A stretch of 64,000 bases of DNA from Roseomonas sp. GTDB taxonomy: Bacteria > Pseudomonadota > Alphaproteobacteria > Acetobacterales > Acetobacteraceae. Where the stretch lies: assembly GCA_020249505.1 (NCBI GenBank), contig JADCFN010000021.1, positions 1 to 64,000 on the forward strand, in the 5' to 3' direction. Under the pieces are notes generated by a model, which did no database searches, was not told where the DNA came from, and saw nothing but the letters and a program-made list of their open reading frames with translations. Numbering within the stretch: position 1 is the stretch's first letter; each line of letters begins with the position of its first letter. The position numbers and the translations under genes were made by a program. Shown piece by piece: positions 53,896-62,434 of this stretch.

Positions 53896-54593
53896 AGCCG
53901 GCTGCGACATGGCGCCGGTTTGTGGCGCCTTTTGCGGTGGTTGTGGTGCTTGGTCTGGTTTGGGCCTTGGGTTTGCATCGGCATTTGAGTTTGGATGCGC
54001 TGGCCGCGCAGCGTGAGGTTTTGGCTGGTTTGGTGGCAGCCCGCCCGATGCTGGCGGCCTTGGTGTATGTTGCGGCCTATATCGCCGTGGTTGCGTTTTC
54101 CCTGCCGGGTGGTGCGGTGATGACCCTGGCCGGTGGGTTATTGTTCGGCGCTTTTATTGGCGCGTTCTTGGCGGTGCTGGGTGCGACCATTGGGGCGTCT
54201 GTGCTGTTCCTATTGGCGCGGTCGGCTTTTGCGCCTTTGGTGGCTGGGCGTGCGGAGGGGTTGCTTGGTCCGTTGCGGGCGGGTTTGGCGCGTGATGGTT
54301 TCTTTTATTTGTTGAGTTTGCGTCTGGTGCCGGTGTTTCCGTTTTGGTTGTTGAATTTGGCGCCGGCTTTGCTTGGGATGCGTTTCGCGCCTTATCTGGC
54401 TGCGACTTTCTTGGGCATTATCCCCGGCACTTTGGTTTTTGCGGGCATTGGTGCGGGCCTTGACGAGGTTTTCTTGTCTGGCGGTGTGCCCGACCTTGGT
54501 GTGATCTTTTCCCCCGGCGTTTTGCTTCCATTGCTTGGCCTCGCGCTGCTTTCGTTGTTTGGCGTGTGGTGGCGCCGCCGTAGTTCGCCTTGA
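53892..54593 (+). CDS. TVP38/TMEM64-family membrane protein
   Basis: A 233-residue DedA-like/VTT-domain membrane protein. Hydrophobic segments at about 12-28, 55-75, 78-105, 135-155, 165-185 and 205-225. Conserved VTT motifs: SLPGGAVMTLAGGLLFG, RLVPVFPFWLLNLAPALLGM and FLGIIPGTLVFAGIGAGL. VTT proteins are implicated in lipid scrambling or ion homeostasis. It begins with TTG overlapping the serA stop. The coding strand here is very rich in G and T. The next gene is a disulfide oxidoreductase, a frequent partner, and a hairpin pair separates them. Confidence 0.87.
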   Translation: MKPAATWRRFVAPFAVVVVLGLVWALGLHRHLSLDALAAQREVLAGLVAARPMLAALVYVAAYIAVVAFSLPGGAVMTLAGGLLFGAFIGAFLAVLGATIGASVLFLLARSAFAPLVAGRAEGLLGPLRAGLARDGFFYLLSLRLVPVFPFWLLNLAPALLGMRFAPYLAATFLGIIPGTLVFAGIGAGLDEVFLSGGVPDLGVIFSPGVLLPLLGLALLSLFGVWWRRRSSP

Positions 54594-54610
54594 TTTCGTC
54601 CTGGCGGGGT

Positions 54611-54664
54611 CCGGGGTAATACTATTACCCCGGCGGGGGCTCGGGGGCAGCGCCCCCGTTTTTT
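54611..54664 (+). terminator. Double hairpin with T-run between TVP38 gene and oxidoreductase
   Basis: The first hairpin is the near-perfect palindrome CCGGGGTAATA-C-TATTACCCCGG (54611-54633). The second, CGGGGGC (54642-54648) with GCCCCCG (54652-54658), loop AGC, is followed by six T (54659-54664). The last is a good intrinsic terminator, yet the next GTG start is only 14 bases later, so its ribosome-binding site (GAGGA) directly follows the T-run. Confidence 0.85.
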
Positions 54665-54677
54665 GAGGATTTTTGTA

Positions 54678-56102
54678 GTGCCAGACACAGACATCGCCAT
54701 CATCGGCGCCGGTGCTGCCGGCCTTTCGGTTGCTGCGATTTCGGCTGCGCTCGGCTTTCGGGTGACGTTGATTGAGCGTGGTGAGATGGGTGGTGATTGC
54801 CTCAATACGGGTTGTGTGCCGTCCAAGGCGTTGCTTTCGATCGCGCATTTGGCGGCTGAGGCCAGGCGAGCCCCGCGTTATGGTGTGATGGTGCCGCCGC
54901 CCCAGATTGATTGGGCTTTGGTGCAGGCGGCGGTGAAGCGTGCGATTGGCAGGATTGCGCCGCATGATTCTGAGGAGCGTTTCCGTGGCCTGGGGGTGGA
55001 GGTGTTGCGTGCGGGCGCGCATTTCACCGGGCGGGATAGTTTGGATGTTGGTGGCCAGCGTTTGGTGTTTCGCCGTGCTGTGATTGCCGCGGGGTCGCGT
55101 GCGGTGGTGCCGCCGATCCCTGGGCTTGGGCAGGTGCCCTTCCTGACGCATGAGACGATTTTTGATCTGCCGGCTTGTCCTGAACATTTGCTGGTGTTGG
55201 GCGGTGGGCCGATCGGGTTGGAGATGGCTCTGGCGCATCGCCGGCTGGGGGCGCGGGTGACGGTGGTGGAGCAGGCGCGGATTGCGTCGCGGGAGGATGA
55301 GGAATGTGTGGCGGTGCTGCGTGCGGCGCTGCTGGCTGAGGGGGTGGAGCTTCGCGAGGGGGTTGGCCTGGCCGAGGTTGCGCCGGCGCCTGGCGGCCTG
55401 ACGGCGCGGCTGGCTGATGGTGCTCAGGTTAGGGCGAGCCATTTGCTGGTGGCGGTTGGGCGTGCGGCGCGGGTTGAGGGGCTTGGCTTGGAGGCGGCGG
55501 GGCTGGTTGGTTCGGCGCGCGGGGTTGCGACCAATCTGGCGCTGCGTGCCCTTGGTAATCGGCGCATTTGGGTGGCGGGGGATATTGCGGACCCGGTGGG
55601 GCTTGGCCCGCGTGCTTTTACGCATGTGGCGTCTCAGCATGCGGGGATTATTGCAAGGTCCATGCTGTTTCGCCTGCCGGTGCGTTTGGATTACGCGGCC
55701 TTGCCGCGGGTGACCTATACCGATCCGGAATTGGCGCAGATTGGGTTGACCGAGGCCGAGGTGCGGGCCGCGCATGGGGAGGTTCGGGTGCTCAGGCGCG
55801 GGCTGGGCGAGAATGATCGCTTGGTGGCGGAGGATCGGGCAGAGGGGTTGATCAAGCTGATTGCCTCCCCGCGCGGGCGGCTTTTGGGGGCTTCGGTGGT
55901 GGGGCCTAGGGCTGGGGATATGGCGGGGATGCTGGGGCTGATGATTGGGCGCCGGCTGCCGCTTTCGGCCTTGGCGGGGGTGGTTATGCCCTATCCGACG
56001 GTGCAGGAGGCCGCGAAGCGTGCGGCAGGGGATTTTTATGCGCCGAAACTGGCTTCCCCTCTGGTCAAAAGGCTTTTGGGATTGTTGAAGCACCTGCCCT
56101 GA
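54678..56102 (+). CDS. Pyridine nucleotide-disulfide oxidoreductase (mercuric reductase/E3-like)
   Basis: A 474-residue flavoprotein. GTG at 54678 is chosen because GAGGA sits eight bases before it, while the upstream TTG would put that site inside the gene. FAD motif IIGAGAAGLS (8-17), redox pair C41 and C46 in GGDCLNTGCVPSK, NAD motif LVLGGGPIGLEMA. At the C-terminus, the E3-type HPTxxE is replaced by MPYPTVQEAAKRAA, so it is not a true lipoamide dehydrogenase. It lacks an N-terminal metal-binding MerA domain. Usually found beside TVP38/TMEM64 proteins; substrate unknown. Same G/T-rich codon usage as its neighbour. Confidence 0.86.
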   Translation: MPDTDIAIIGAGAAGLSVAAISAALGFRVTLIERGEMGGDCLNTGCVPSKALLSIAHLAAEARRAPRYGVMVPPPQIDWALVQAAVKRAIGRIAPHDSEERFRGLGVEVLRAGAHFTGRDSLDVGGQRLVFRRAVIAAGSRAVVPPIPGLGQVPFLTHETIFDLPACPEHLLVLGGGPIGLEMALAHRRLGARVTVVEQARIASREDEECVAVLRAALLAEGVELREGVGLAEVAPAPGGLTARLADGAQVRASHLLVAVGRAARVEGLGLEAAGLVGSARGVATNLALRALGNRRIWVAGDIADPVGLGPRAFTHVASQHAGIIARSMLFRLPVRLDYAALPRVTYTDPELAQIGLTEAEVRAAHGEVRVLRRGLGENDRLVAEDRAEGLIKLIASPRGRLLGASVVGPRAGDMAGMLGLMIGRRLPLSALAGVVMPYPTVQEAAKRAAGDFYAPKLASPLVKRLLGLLKHLP

Positions 56103-56137
56103 GGCGGTTTCCCTGGCGGGAAATTCAGGCTAATTGC

Positions 56138-56155
56138 TGTCAACTTAAACTGACA
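56138..56155. promoter_or_regulatory. Inverted repeat upstream of bdhA
   Basis: TGTCA (56138-56142) and TGACA (56151-56155) form a dyad with an eight-base AT-rich spacer, 11 bases before the bdhA start. It could be an operator for this three-gene operon. The ribosome-binding site is not obvious in the same region. Evidence is only the dyad itself. Confidence 0.3.
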
Positions 56156-56165
56156 CAGGTGTTTT

Positions 56166-56960
56166 ATGGAACGCATCCTTGCGGGGCGCTCGGCGCTCGT
56201 CACCGGGTCCACTTCAGGCATTGGGCTTGGCATTGCGCTGCTGCTCGCGGAAGCGGGGGCCAAAGTGATGCTGAATGGGATGGGCAAGCCTGAGGATATC
56301 GCCGCAGCCCGCACCAGGGTGGGCGCAGCGATGGGTGGCGGTGAGGCGCCCTATTCGGCGGCGGATTTATCGAAGCCCGCCGGCGTGCGCGCCATGGTGG
56401 CGGAAGCGGAAGGGGCGCTGGGTAGCGTTGATATCCTGGTGAATAATGCCGGCATCCAATTCGTGAGCCCGGTCGAAGATTTCCCCGAAGAAAAATGGGA
56501 TGCGATCATCGCCATCAACATGTCGTCCAATTTCCACGCCATACGCGCGGCATTGCCGGGGATGAAGAAGCGCTGCTGGGGGCGGATCATCAATATCGCT
56601 TCCGCGCATGGGCTGGTCGCAAGCCCCTATAAGGTCGCTTATGTTGCGGCCAAGCATGGTGTGGTTGGCATGACCAAGGTGGTGGCTTTGGAAATCGCGG
56701 AGACGCCGATCACCTGCAATGCGATCTGCCCTGGTTTTGTGAGGACACCTTTGGCCGAGGCGCAGGTGAAGCCACTCGCCGATAAATTCGGCATTTCGGA
56801 AGAAGCGGCGCTGCGCGATCATTTGCTGGTAAAGCAGCCATCGCGGCGTTGGATTGAGGTTGAGGATATTGCGCGCATGGCGCTTTATCTGTGCGGCCCC
56901 GGATCGGGCGCGGTGAATGGCGCCGCACTTTCCATTGATGGCGGCTGGCTCGCTGCGTGA
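56166..56960 (+). CDS. bdhA: 3-hydroxybutyrate dehydrogenase
   Basis: A 264-residue short-chain dehydrogenase. The cofactor motif is GSTSGIGLG (14-22), NNAG (about 92-95), and the catalytic Ser-Tyr-Lys lies in IASAHGLVASPYKVAYVAAKHG. The tail GAALSIDGGWLAA is typical. HGLVASPYKVAYVAAKHG and the QPSRRWIEVEDIA stretch are characteristic of D-beta-hydroxybutyrate dehydrogenases, which turn PHB monomers into acetoacetate. First gene of an overlapping set with a patatin-like protein, consistent with polyhydroxybutyrate turnover. Confidence 0.92.
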   Translation: MERILAGRSALVTGSTSGIGLGIALLLAEAGAKVMLNGMGKPEDIAAARTRVGAAMGGGEAPYSAADLSKPAGVRAMVAEAEGALGSVDILVNNAGIQFVSPVEDFPEEKWDAIIAINMSSNFHAIRAALPGMKKRCWGRIINIASAHGLVASPYKVAYVAAKHGVVGMTKVVALEIAETPITCNAICPGFVRTPLAEAQVKPLADKFGISEEAALRDHLLVKQPSRRWIEVEDIARMALYLCGPGSGAVNGAALSIDGGWLAA

Positions 56961-58060
56961 TGGACGCGCATAGCCCGGCGGGGAAGGGCGCCGGGATTCC
57001 GGCGGATGATTTGTCTTCACCCGCTGTTGCCAAGCCGGTGGCAAAAAAGCGCCTTAGTCTTGCCTTGCAAGGTGGCGGCACGCATGGCGCCTTCACCTGG
57101 GGGGCGATGGAGCGGCTTTTAGAAGATGAGCGCATCGATTTTGATGGGTTTTCCGGCACCTCGGCCGGGGCGATCAATGGCGCCATGGTGGTGGAAGGGC
57201 TGATTGAAGCTGGCCCTGCTGGCGCGATCAAGGCGCTGGATCGTTTCTGGCGCAGCATGGCGGCCAATCTTGCGATGAGCCCCCTACAGGCGCTGCCTTG
57301 GGAAAAGGCGATGTGGGGGCATGACCTGACCTGGTCCATCGCCTATCGCACCTTTGATACGCTGTCACGCGTTTTGTCGCCCTATCAGATCAATCCATTC
57401 CCGATCAATTACAATCCGCTGCGCGATGCTTTGAACCAGAGCATTGATTTTGAGCGGCTGCGCGAAGCCCCCAAGGCGCCGCGCTTGTTTGTTTCGGCAA
57501 CCAATGTGCGTACCGGCAAGCCGCGCGTTTTCACGCGGCGGGAATTGGATGCGGAGGTGTTGCTCGCTTCCGCCTGCCTGCCGCAGGTTTTCAAGGCGGT
57601 CGAGATTGATGGCGAATCCTATTGGGATGGCGGCTACCTCGGTAATCCCGCGTTATGGCCGCTTTATGAACAGGGCGGTCCGCCGGATATCATGCTTATC
57701 CAGTTGAACCCGCAAGTGCGCGAAGAAATGCCGACGAGCGCTTCGGACATTGTTAATAGACTGAATGAAATCACCTTCAATGGTAGTTTGATGGCGGAAA
57801 TGCGCGCGATTGATTTCGTGCAGCGTTTGCTGGATGCGGGGCGGCTGGAACAGCCGCGCTATCGGCGGCTTTTCATTCATTTGATCGAGGATGAGGATCG
57901 GCTCCGGTCCTTCAAGCTTTCCACGAAGTTCAATGGCGATTGGGAGTTTTTGTGCATGCTGCGCCAATTCGGGCGCGATGCGGCAGAGAAATGGCTGACG
58001 GAACATTTCGATAAGCTCGGCCGCGAAAGCAGCGTGGATATCCGGGAACGTTTTCTGTGA
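56960..58060 (+). CDS. Patatin-like phospholipase/hydrolase
   Basis: A 366-residue patatin. Oxyanion motif LQGGGTHGAF (about 36-45), nucleophile Ser in GFSGTSAGAIN, and catalytic Asp in DGGYLGNPALWPL. After the catalytic core it continues about 110 residues (LIQLNPQVREEMPTSASD onward). Proteins of this kind sit beside PHB genes in many proteobacteria; a role in PHB granule or lipid turnover is an inference from the bdhA overlap (TGATG). Confidence 0.88.
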   Translation: MDAHSPAGKGAGIPADDLSSPAVAKPVAKKRLSLALQGGGTHGAFTWGAMERLLEDERIDFDGFSGTSAGAINGAMVVEGLIEAGPAGAIKALDRFWRSMAANLAMSPLQALPWEKAMWGHDLTWSIAYRTFDTLSRVLSPYQINPFPINYNPLRDALNQSIDFERLREAPKAPRLFVSATNVRTGKPRVFTRRELDAEVLLASACLPQVFKAVEIDGESYWDGGYLGNPALWPLYEQGGPPDIMLIQLNPQVREEMPTSASDIVNRLNEITFNGSLMAEMRAIDFVQRLLDAGRLEQPRYRRLFIHLIEDEDRLRSFKLSTKFNGDWEFLCMLRQFGRDAAEKWLTEHFDKLGRESSVDIRERFL

Positions 58061-58827
58061 CGGCGAAGGATATTTGGGACGCCAAGACCTATTTGCAATT
58101 TGAGGATGAAAGGCTGCGCCCCGCGCTGGATTTGATTGCGCGGATTCCGCATGAAGCGCCGAAGCTGGTGGTGGATTTGGGCTGCGGCGCGGGTAATGCG
58201 CTGCCGGTGTTGGCGGCGCGTTTTCCTGATGCGCGGGTGATGGGCGTGGATGGCAGTGCCGCGATGCTGGTGAAGGCTGCTGCGGCGGGATTTGAGACCG
58301 ATCAGGCTGATATCAGCACTTGGGCACCGCAGACGCCGGTGGATGTGATTTTCAGTAATGCCGCGCTGCAATGGTTGGGTGGGCATGAGGCTTTGTTTCC
58401 GCGCTTGCTGGAATGCCTGGCACCAGGCGGCGTTTTGGCCGTGCAAATGCCATCCATGCATGCGGCGCCCTCGCGTGCGGAACAGGACCGGATTGCGCGG
58501 GAAGGGCCTTGGGCTGAGGTGTTGCAGCGCGTGAAAAGCGCGCCGGCCATTCTGACGCCGGAAGCCTATTACGCGCTGCTCAGCCCGCGCGTGGCGAAGC
58601 TTGAAATGTGGGTGACGGAATACATCCATGTGATGCGCGACGAAGACCCAGTGCTGCGCTGGGCCATGGGTACCAGCCTGCGGCCCTTTCTGGATGCGCT
58701 GGGAGCAGAAGGCAGCAAGGGGTTTTTGGCAGCCTATGCAGCGGCGATGCGCGATGCCTATCCGCCGGGGCCGGATGGGGCGGTGCTGCTGCCGTTTCGG
58801 CGGTTGTTTGTGCTGGTGCGGAGGTAG
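58057..58827 (+). CDS. tam: Trans-aconitate methyltransferase-like SAM enzyme
   Basis: A 256-residue class I methyltransferase. The GTG start overlaps the patatin stop (GTGA). SAM motif VVDLGCGAGNALPVLAARFP (about 36-55), MGVDGSAAML, FSNAALQWLGGHEALFPRLL and LAVQMPSMHAAPSR match the Tam family, which methylates trans-aconitate, a toxic by-product of the TCA cycle. The WLEGHE-type region and the TEYIHVM segment are family-like. Length is normal. Confidence 0.86.
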   Translation: MTAKDIWDAKTYLQFEDERLRPALDLIARIPHEAPKLVVDLGCGAGNALPVLAARFPDARVMGVDGSAAMLVKAAAAGFETDQADISTWAPQTPVDVIFSNAALQWLGGHEALFPRLLECLAPGGVLAVQMPSMHAAPSRAEQDRIAREGPWAEVLQRVKSAPAILTPEAYYALLSPRVAKLEMWVTEYIHVMRDEDPVLRWAMGTSLRPFLDALGAEGSKGFLAAYAAAMRDAYPPGPDGAVLLPFRRLFVLVRR

Positions 58828-58962
58828 GGAGTAGGAGCGGGCGGGAATGGCCCTGAGGGGGCCTTTGGTCCGATTATTGCCCCCTGAACCGGCATTTTTG
58901 ATATTGAAGCCAGCGGGCCTGTTGGGTAGATTAAAAAAGATTAACAACGCAGGTGTGAGGGT

Positions 58963-60882
58963 ATGGCGCGGCGCGGGACACTTTTGGGTTCACTCAACGA
59001 AATCAGCTCTCGGGATCAAGAGCTGAAGGCTGGTATATCTGCCGTTGGCGTCCTTTATGTCGCGGCCCCGGACGATGCGGTTTCAGCCCTTGATTTTTAC
59101 GGCGCTGGCCTGGGGCTTCAGCCTTGGCCGATGGTGGCGGCTGGTTTCGGGACGTATGTCGCCCCGTCCCTGGATGTCTTGATGGGCGCTTCCTGGGCTG
59201 TGCCCGCCGTGGTCGCTCAAGGCCAGGATGCGGGAGCGCCTATGCCCCAAGGGGCTGAAGGTCCTGCAATGACCATTCAGGCCGTCCCGAATGATGCGCT
59301 CTATATGGATGGCAGCCTGTGGGGAATGTATGGCGGTGCCTCAAGCCCCGCCAATGAATTTGGCAGCCAGGCGGCGGAAGCCTGGGCGCAGGGCCATACT
59401 GGTTCCATGACCAATGTCATTGGTGTGGTCGATTTCGGCATAGATTACACGCACCCTGACCTTTACCTGAATATCTGGCTCAACCAGCGTGAAATCCCGA
59501 CAAGCCTGCGCGCATCGCTTTCCGATATTGATTCTGATGGACTGATTACCTTTCGTGATCTGAACGGGTCCGCCAATACGACCTATGTCTTGGACTATAA
59601 CGGCAATGGCCGCATTGAAGCTGGTGACTTGCTGAATGACACCCGCTGGGAAAACGGCGCTGATGAAGATGGAAATGGTTATCTGGATGATCTGATTGGT
59701 TGGGATTTTTTCGATAATGACAATGATCCCATGGATGGTGACGGGCACGGCACGCATGTGGCCGGTACCATCGGCGCCATGGGTGGGAATGGCATTGGTG
59801 TTGTTGGTGTCAATTGGAATGTTCAGTTGGTCGCACTTCAAATTTTCTCTGCTGATGGTGACTTTGCGGGTGATGTGGCCGCGATCAATTACTTCACGGG
59901 GGCGGCCATCAATGCAAGGGCCGCCGGCAGTGTGGAAAACTTTATTGCTACGAATAATTCCTGGGGAGGCGGTCCGTACGAACAGACGTTGCTGGATGCC
60001 ATCACGGCGGCAGCGCAGCAGGATATTTTGTTTGTAGGGGCAGCGGGAAACTACACCAGCAATAACGACGCATCGCCAAGCTACCCTGACGGCTATTCGA
60101 CTGCTCCGACCACGGGTTATGAGGCGGTGATTTCGGTTGCTTCCATTACCAGCACTGGAAGCCTTTCTGATTTTTCCAATTTTGGCGCGACTTCTGTGGA
60201 TATTGCTGCACCAGGAAGTGAAATTTGGTCAACGATGCCCAATGGACAGTACGAATCCTCTGACGGCACTTCCATGGCCACGCCGCATGTCACAGGCGCA
60301 ATTGCTCTTTATGCTTCGCTTTTCCCCAACGCGACGGGCGCACAAATCAGGGAAGCATTGCTTAGTAGCGTCACCTTTACAGCGTCGCTCAATGATCGTG
60401 TGGCAACCGACGGTCGATTGAATATCCCGGCCATGTTGGCTGTCGCGCCGCCGGTGACGGAGTTCGCCGATTGGCTTGACGGATCAAAAAACGCTGACAA
60501 TCTCAGCGGATTGGGGGGTAATGATATGCTGAAAGCCGGCAATGGCGCCGACACGCTGGATGGCGGCGCTGGCGCCGACACGCTGGACGGCGGCGCAGGC
60601 AACGACCTCTTCATTATCTCCGACACCCTCGACAGCATTATCGAAACCGCCGGCGGTGGCGCGGATACCATCATCACCCCCTTCAGCATGACCATGCCGG
60701 AACAGGTGGAGGCAATGCGTATCGCCTCAGATGTTTCGGGCATCACCATCACCGGTGGCGCGGGTAATGACATGCTGATCGGCAATGGGCTGACCAATAA
60801 TTTCAGCGGCGGCGCGGGAGATGACGTGATCCTGGCAGGCAACGTGACGCTTGCAGATATCTACGCACTTTTTGCAACCTAG
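58963..60882 (+). CDS. S8 subtilase with EF-hand-like and RTX repeats
   Basis: A 639-residue secreted-type serine protease. Catalytic D157 (VVDFGIDYTHPDL), H262 (GHGTHVAG), N363 (GAAGN) and S437 (GTSMATPHV) are all intact. Between D157 and H262 lies an insertion with three EF-hand-like loops (DIDSDGLITFRD at 188-199, DYNGNGRIEAGD at 211-222, DEDGNGYLDD at 234-243). The C-terminus (about 509-630) has RTX-type calcium repeats (GGNDMLKAG, GADTLDGGAG, GGAGNDLF). No Sec signal peptide; RTX proteins leave by type I secretion, but no such transporter is in the window. GC is lower than the neighbourhood. Confidence 0.9.
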   Translation: MARRGTLLGSLNEISSRDQELKAGISAVGVLYVAAPDDAVSALDFYGAGLGLQPWPMVAAGFGTYVAPSLDVLMGASWAVPAVVAQGQDAGAPMPQGAEGPAMTIQAVPNDALYMDGSLWGMYGGASSPANEFGSQAAEAWAQGHTGSMTNVIGVVDFGIDYTHPDLYLNIWLNQREIPTSLRASLSDIDSDGLITFRDLNGSANTTYVLDYNGNGRIEAGDLLNDTRWENGADEDGNGYLDDLIGWDFFDNDNDPMDGDGHGTHVAGTIGAMGGNGIGVVGVNWNVQLVALQIFSADGDFAGDVAAINYFTGAAINARAAGSVENFIATNNSWGGGPYEQTLLDAITAAAQQDILFVGAAGNYTSNNDASPSYPDGYSTAPTTGYEAVISVASITSTGSLSDFSNFGATSVDIAAPGSEIWSTMPNGQYESSDGTSMATPHVTGAIALYASLFPNATGAQIREALLSSVTFTASLNDRVATDGRLNIPAMLAVAPPVTEFADWLDGSKNADNLSGLGGNDMLKAGNGADTLDGGAGADTLDGGAGNDLFIISDTLDSIIETAGGGADTIITPFSMTMPEQVEAMRIASDVSGITITGGAGNDMLIGNGLTNNFSGGAGDDVILAGNVTLADIYALFAT

Positions 60883-60887
60883 CTGCG

Positions 60888-62057
60888 CTACCTCCGCGCC
60901 AAATCCCGCCTGAACCAAACAAAAAGCCCAAGCCCCACGCCCAACGCCGCGACCGCAAAGAAAACCGGCGCTGTCGCGCTGCCCGTGACATCCCTCAACC
61001 ATCCGGCAAAGGCCGGGCAGCCGGTGCAGCCGGCATAGAACCAAACGAAATACACACCCAAGCCCCGCGCGCGGCGTTCCGGCGCCACGGCCTCGGCTGC
61101 CAATGCCGAAAACACGGTGATGGGCAGCGCATAGCAGAAGCCATGCAGCAGGCCGAGAAGCGGCGCCCAAGAAGCATCAGCCAATGGCAAGGCAAGCGCG
61201 GCCAGCATCGCAAGCAAACTCGCGACTATGGTCATCGGCCCTGCAACGCCTGTGCGGCGCGCAAGCCAGGCACCTGCCGGCACCGCCAGCAAATTGGACC
61301 AGGAAATAAGGGAGGTTGCGAAGCTCGCCTCCGCCAGGCCAAGCCCGCGCGCCATCAGCATGGGCGGCGCGAAGCTCACCAGCACCATATAGGCGCCATT
61401 CACCAGTGCCCAGCAGGCGCCGGCCAGGCACATGCGGCGAAACTCGGCCTGCGTCAGCGCGCTGGCTGTGCTGGCGCTAATTGGCACAGCGCGCGGTTCC
61501 GGCCCGCGGGCGAGAGCTACCGCGATGAAGGCGATACCGGCGGCAAAGGCCGCGACCTGATAGGGAAATTGCCATCCATGATCAGGCACAAAGCCGGGCA
61601 GGGCGGCCTGCGCCGCGGCGATGCCTAGTGGCCAGCCCAGCACATAAACCGCCATGGCAGGGAAAAGGTCTCGGCCAATGAAACGGTCCTGCACCATTTT
61701 CGTGAGCAGCAAGATCACCAGCAGCGTGCCAAGGCCCATGAGCAACCGCCCCGTTACCAGCAGCGCTACTTCTTCCGCACGCGTCGAAACAAGTGCCCCC
61801 AGGATCAGCAGCAAAATCCCAAGCAGCACACCGCGCCTATCGCCCAAGCGCCGCGCGACTAGGCCGAGCGGATAGGCAAGGAAAAGCCCCGGCAACCAGA
61901 ACAAACCAACCAGCGTGCCAAAGCCTGCCCAATCCAGTGCGAAGGCATCCACCAAAGCGGGGCCAGCCGCGCCGGGCGCCTGGAACATCGCGCCCAAGGC
62001 GGCGCGGAGGATGAAGACCGCCAGCAAAAACGCAGCAGCTGACTTCAGAAAATCCAT
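60888..62057 (-). CDS. MFS transporter
   Basis: A 389-residue major facilitator with 12 predicted hydrophobic segments. ATG at 62057 (MDFLKSAAAFLLAVFIL) is used; the frame runs upstream into the previous gene. The loop after TM2 (GLVARRLGDRRGVLLG) is the MFS signature, and a second one lies around WLARRTGVAGPM. The NarK/nitrate or cyanate (CynX) type is possible but unproven. Start overlaps the DUF3293 gene by 13 bases, and its stop is six bases from the subtilase stop. Confidence 0.85.
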   Translation of the reverse strand: MDFLKSAAAFLLAVFILRAALGAMFQAPGAAGPALVDAFALDWAGFGTLVGLFWLPGLFLAYPLGLVARRLGDRRGVLLGILLLILGALVSTRAEEVALLVTGRLLMGLGTLLVILLLTKMVQDRFIGRDLFPAMAVYVLGWPLGIAAAQAALPGFVPDHGWQFPYQVAAFAAGIAFIAVALARGPEPRAVPISASTASALTQAEFRRMCLAGACWALVNGAYMVLVSFAPPMLMARGLGLAEASFATSLISWSNLLAVPAGAWLARRTGVAGPMTIVASLLAMLAALALPLADASWAPLLGLLHGFCYALPITVFSALAAEAVAPERRARGLGVYFVWFYAGCTGCPAFAGWLRDVTGSATAPVFFAVAALGVGLGLFVWFRRDLARR

Positions 62058-62434
62058 ATCAGCCGCGCCTTCGCCCCGCGCCGCAGCGCGACCATCGCGT
62101 TTTGCCGAAACATGCGCGCAAGGCGCTTGCCGCGCGCAGCACAGATGCCGATGAAATAATGCGCTTCCCACCAGCACTTGGCGCCGCCCTTGCCTTCAAC
62201 AAGGGGTAAACCCCGCAAGCGTTCGCGCAACGCCGCATGGCGCCGAGCATTCCAGCCTGATGGCATACGCCGGCTGAAGGGATTGCCGGCGGCGATGAAA
62301 ACGCCCTCTGGCACGCGCCAGCAGCGCAGCAGCGCATCCAAGGCTGGCGCACGCTGACCGATGCGCGCGATATCCTCGCCCGCGTAATAGCAGGAAGCGC
62401 GATAGTCGCGTTCAAGCCTTGCTCTGCGCATCAT
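62045..62434 (-). CDS. DUF3293-domain protein
   Basis: A 129-residue small protein. RLERDYRASCYY near the N-terminus, VPEGVFIAAGNPFSRRMP in the middle and CWWEAHYFIGIC-like parts fit DUF3293. These are small cytosolic proteins of unknown function. It overlaps rlmI by four bases and the transporter by 13, so all three share a transcript. Confidence 0.7.
   Translation of the reverse strand: MMRRARLERDYRASCYYAGEDIARIGQRAPALDALLRCWRVPEGVFIAAGNPFSRRMPSGWNARRHAALRERLRGLPLVEGKGGAKCWWEAHYFIGICAARGKRLARMFRQNAMVALRRGAKARLIWIF

Noticed and set aside
54210..56093. 627-codon minus-strand open frame antisense to the TVP38 and oxidoreductase genes
   Set aside because: It crosses a terminator and two well-supported plus-strand genes, and its composition (His, Arg, Pro, Gln, Asn) is what a G/T-rich coding strand yields on the other side.
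54678..56102. Oxidoreductase as a second lipoamide dehydrogenase
   Set aside because: It lacks the C-terminal His-x4-Glu of E3 enzymes and is not near any 2-oxoacid dehydrogenase gene.
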